Source of the DNA: Microcebus murinus
Lineage: Eukaryota; Chordata; Mammalia; Primates; Cheirogaleidae
Reading direction: 5' to 3'
DNA length: 64,000 nt
NCBI RefSeq assembly: GCF_040939455.1
Contig: NC_134120.1
Coordinates: 14,475,001 to 14,539,000, forward strand
Shown here: piece after piece, positions 60,901 through 64,000 of the stretch
How positions within the stretch are numbered: position 1 is the stretch's first letter
Layout: the number at the start of each line of letters is the position of its first letter
Notes under the pieces: model-generated
What the model was told of the DNA's origin: nothing
The model's database searches: none
Seen by the model: the letters and a program-made list of their open reading frames with translations, nothing else
Made by a program: the position numbers and the translations under genes

Positions 60901-63750
60901 CCAGAGAAGTGTGGATGCTGGTACCCACAATTTGAGAAAATATTGTAAGAGAGCGTGGCTTCCAGATGGTCTCAAAGAGGTAGGAGACTTTCCTTCTAAA
61001 CTCTCTTAATATTCACACCCTTCCTTTAGGCCACAAAATACATGCTATTCCAACCCTGAAGTAATAGTTCAGAAAAGAAAAAGAAATCATCTTAGTACAC
61101 TTGGAAAAGAATCATTAATTCACTTATTCTACTTCAAGGCAAAGAATATTGTACAGACCTCCCAAAACATGAACAAAATGAAAACAAGTAGCATGCCACA
61201 TATGGAAACACTCCAAAATGACAATAAACACTGAGGTTTTTAAAAAAAATAACAAAACAAAACAATTACAAGTAAATTAAAAGACATATGTATGACACAT
61301 ATGACCAAAAAAAAAAAACATGAGATATGCAAGACTGAAAATACAGTAATGGGTCCTTCAGTAGCATTTAAAATTTCAATATTCTCATAAAGTTCATTTT
61401 ACAAATATCACTTCTAATTAGAACATATTTCAGATTTACAGTCAGAAATGGAAATTTGAAAGAAAACACAGCAAACATAAGTATGTAGCTGTGATGGTTC
61501 TTTACAAATGAGATATTAAATTAACATATCCTTCATTTTCTACAAATACTGTTATAAAAATTCTTTCAATAAATAATTTTGTAAGAGACCTATCTGTAGT
61601 ACAAAATAAAATTATCAGTAAAAAGTACGATATATGTTTCTTAATGAAAATGTTGCCATTTTAAATGAAATTAGTATGCATTTGAACTTACAATTTTTGT
61701 TGAAAAAAGTAAACAAAATACATTTGTTGCCTGAAATGTATAAGAAGCTATATAATTCTTTTCTATTTCAGATAAACTCAGATATTTTTAGTTGATACAA
61801 AAGGAGGACATGTCCATATTTTTAATTGCTATTAATGACATATGTAATGATTTAGTTTCATAAGTATGATTGTGGAATAACTTATAATGTAATTTTATTT
61901 TCATCTGCCACAGTACCTTAAAATTAATTTCATGTGTATAGATTTTTCCTGCTGCTTGGATGAAATTCAGGGCAAAATACATGACTTTTCCCATTATTCT
62001 TAAGTAATAAAAAGTGATACATTTACTTCTATCCACAAAAGAGTTCAGTTTAATAATTTATATGCCCATTTTAGTGCAATAGTCAAAATTAATTTAAGTT
62101 TTAGCATCTCTCTGGCCATAGTGGTAACAATGTGTGAGTTGGCTGAGTTTCCTTTTCTCTTTCACCTCTCTTCCATTTGCTATTCCATTTTCTACTATCC
62201 ACAGGATCAGAAGGGACAAGATACAGAAAAGAAGCAAAAATGTTCTAACAGATTTGGCTATGAAGTGACATTAGCCCACTTGATCTAGGGTGGCATTTTA
62301 AAGCCATTTCATAAAGCATGATTTTAGTGTTTGTTTTTGTTTTTCCCTCCTTCTTGGTTTACTACAGCTTACTCTGATTTTCTTTTTAAAAAAAAAAAAG
62401 ACATTCTGAGGAATATTTATTTTTAATAATTTCTCTTAATTTGTGGCTGTATTTAAAATTTAAGAAATTGCTTTTTAATTATGAAAAGATAATGCCTGGA
62501 AAATATTCTGGTTTTCTTAATGCAAGCAAATGTATCTTTCCCGCTGGTAAACTTTATCTCTTTTATCAGTCTCTAAGCACCTAGTACATGCTTTCTCTGA
62601 AAGGTTTTTGTAATTCCTCCAGGCGTATTAATTGACTGTGATTCGACATAACTCCCATGCTTGTCCTCTTGTTCTTTGCCATGGCAAATCTTACCACAGT
62701 CTCAAGACACTAGAAGTCATAGCTAGCTCCCACATAAGAGCAACTAGTTGCATTTTCTACTGCGCAAAAATTCTCACTTAATCCTCTGGCATAGTAAGAT
62801 ATGATTCTTTTCATGGAGAAGCTTCTGGAAAGAATAGCCTATAGTTACTGTCTCCATTTCTCTGCTTCCTGCTTACTCTTTAAACCATTTGATGAGCTCA
62901 TCAGTGACTTCTGTACTTTCCACACATTTCAGTCTGTATCTTCCTCAGCTTTTCTACTATATCTGTCACCTTTTATTGTGTTCTCCTTATTGGTGGCTTT
63001 TTCCTCACTTAGGTCCCATAAGCAGTACTCGTATCTGGTTCCTCTTCAGCTTTTTTAGTTTCTCTTTTGAGCAAGTCATCTACACCTTCCGTAAGTAAGA
63101 TTGGACCATCTCATCCAAACATGTAATGTCCACAAATAGTATTAGTGAGAAATGAAATGAAGCAAGGAGCCTAGGAAATGAAATTCAGTCATTTATGTCC
63201 AAAATTAACATCTTGATATTCCTATGTGAACCCACTTCTCATCTTTTATATCCTACCTTCGTGAACATATCAGATTTCTCAATTAAATAATCCAGAACCT
63301 TAAAATCACAGATTCCTTTTTTCTCAGTAGCCTCAGGCTTCAAACTCTTGCAGTGTTTCAAGGATTGTAGATACTTAGATTTTCTCAAATATTTGATAGA
63401 AAATAAATACAGGCTTTGCATCAAAGTAGTAAAAGATGATTAAAATTGCAGTATTCTATACACATTAGACCAAGAGGAGATATTAATTATGGATGCATAT
63501 TTGTTGGGATATATACTAAATTCTCTATTGGTATATTGCTACATAATTACACATGCAGCATAATTATTGCATATAAACATGGAATTGATCTAATATTTTA
63601 GCCTATATATTTTTATATGTGTATTGATGCATATCACTATCTGTGGAGATCAAATAATTTAACTACTTTTAGTAATTTTTACTTGTTTAGCTACTTTTAT
63701 GACTTTTCCTTTTCACTTTTACACTTCTGTAATGGTTCAATTTCTTTAGC
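60901..63750. other. Non-coding AT-rich DNA
   Basis: No gene or confident repeat. A-rich runs at 61307-61318 and 62386-62399. ORFs of 61-85 codons look random. Confidence 0.35.
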
Positions 63751-63756
63751 ATAGGC

Positions 63757-63847
63757 ATGCATTTCTCGAACTCCTGCCCTCAAAGGATCCTCCCACGTAG
63801 GCCTGCCAAAGTGCTGGGATTATAGGCATGAGCCACCATGCCTGGCC
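63757..63847 (-). mobile_element. Alu fragment, antisense
   Basis: Reads tctcgaactcctgccctcaaaggatcctcccacgtaggcctgccaaagtgctgggattataggcatgagccaccatgcctggcc, the first part of an Alu left arm reversed. The rest of the element is absent. Confidence 0.9.
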
Positions 63848-64000
63848 ATTATGCATATCTTATACAATAAAAACATCAATAAAAGGAAAACACACAAACA
63901 CATACACATTAAAGAATCGATAGTGATACAAATTTCCAATTGTAGTTAAATAATAAATGTTAGGATTAGAATGTGTAACCAACCTAAGTAAACAATAGAA
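63848..64000. other. Non-coding window edge
   Basis: No feature seen. Confidence 0.3.

Overview
The window is mammalian nuclear DNA from a strepsirrhine primate, most likely a lemur. One gene fixes the locus: an intact, intronless melanocortin-4 receptor (MC4R) on the + strand at the left edge. Two dimeric Alu copies carry the lemur/galago-type right arm, and at least four short L1 tails share one 3' end typical of strepsirrhine L1. The species call is an inference from repeat families remembered without a search.

Layout. Positions 1-258 are MC4R 5' leader with two tiny upstream ORFs. Positions 259-1257 are the receptor CDS, followed by a short 3' UTR with an ATTAAA signal at 1528. The remaining 62 kb runs downstream of MC4R. 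In human this flank is a gene desert toward PMAIP1, and I find no other credible cellular gene here.

The desert is AT-rich and full of repeats in layers. Oldest are MIR and L2 pieces in both orientations. Above them are MaLR/MLT1-type LTRs, a near-full-length Tigger element (9449-12167), a Tigger1 fragment (about 24.8-25.9 kb), a Tigger2-like end (41.7 kb) and decayed L1M copies (5.0, 31.4-33.5, 35.4-37.2, 40.0-41.1, 57.0-57.8 kb). Youngest are an L1 ORF1/ORF2 fragment (50.6-51.7 kb), several Alu copies, a 445-bp TA-flanked inverted-repeat transposon holding a 54-codon ORF (55063-55507), and very short L1 tails with clear target-site duplications.

Parts worth a second look are an in-frame extra ATG upstream of the MC4R start, two stop-start overlapping uORFs, a 38-bp L1 insertion, a twin-primed L1, the small transposon with its acidic ORF, a cluster of overlapping hairpins at 45.9 kb, and a CpG-rich block at 60.0-60.9 kb with two minisatellites. 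I found no evidence of a new multi-gene system. Repeat boundaries are approximate unless a target duplication or inverted repeat is stated.
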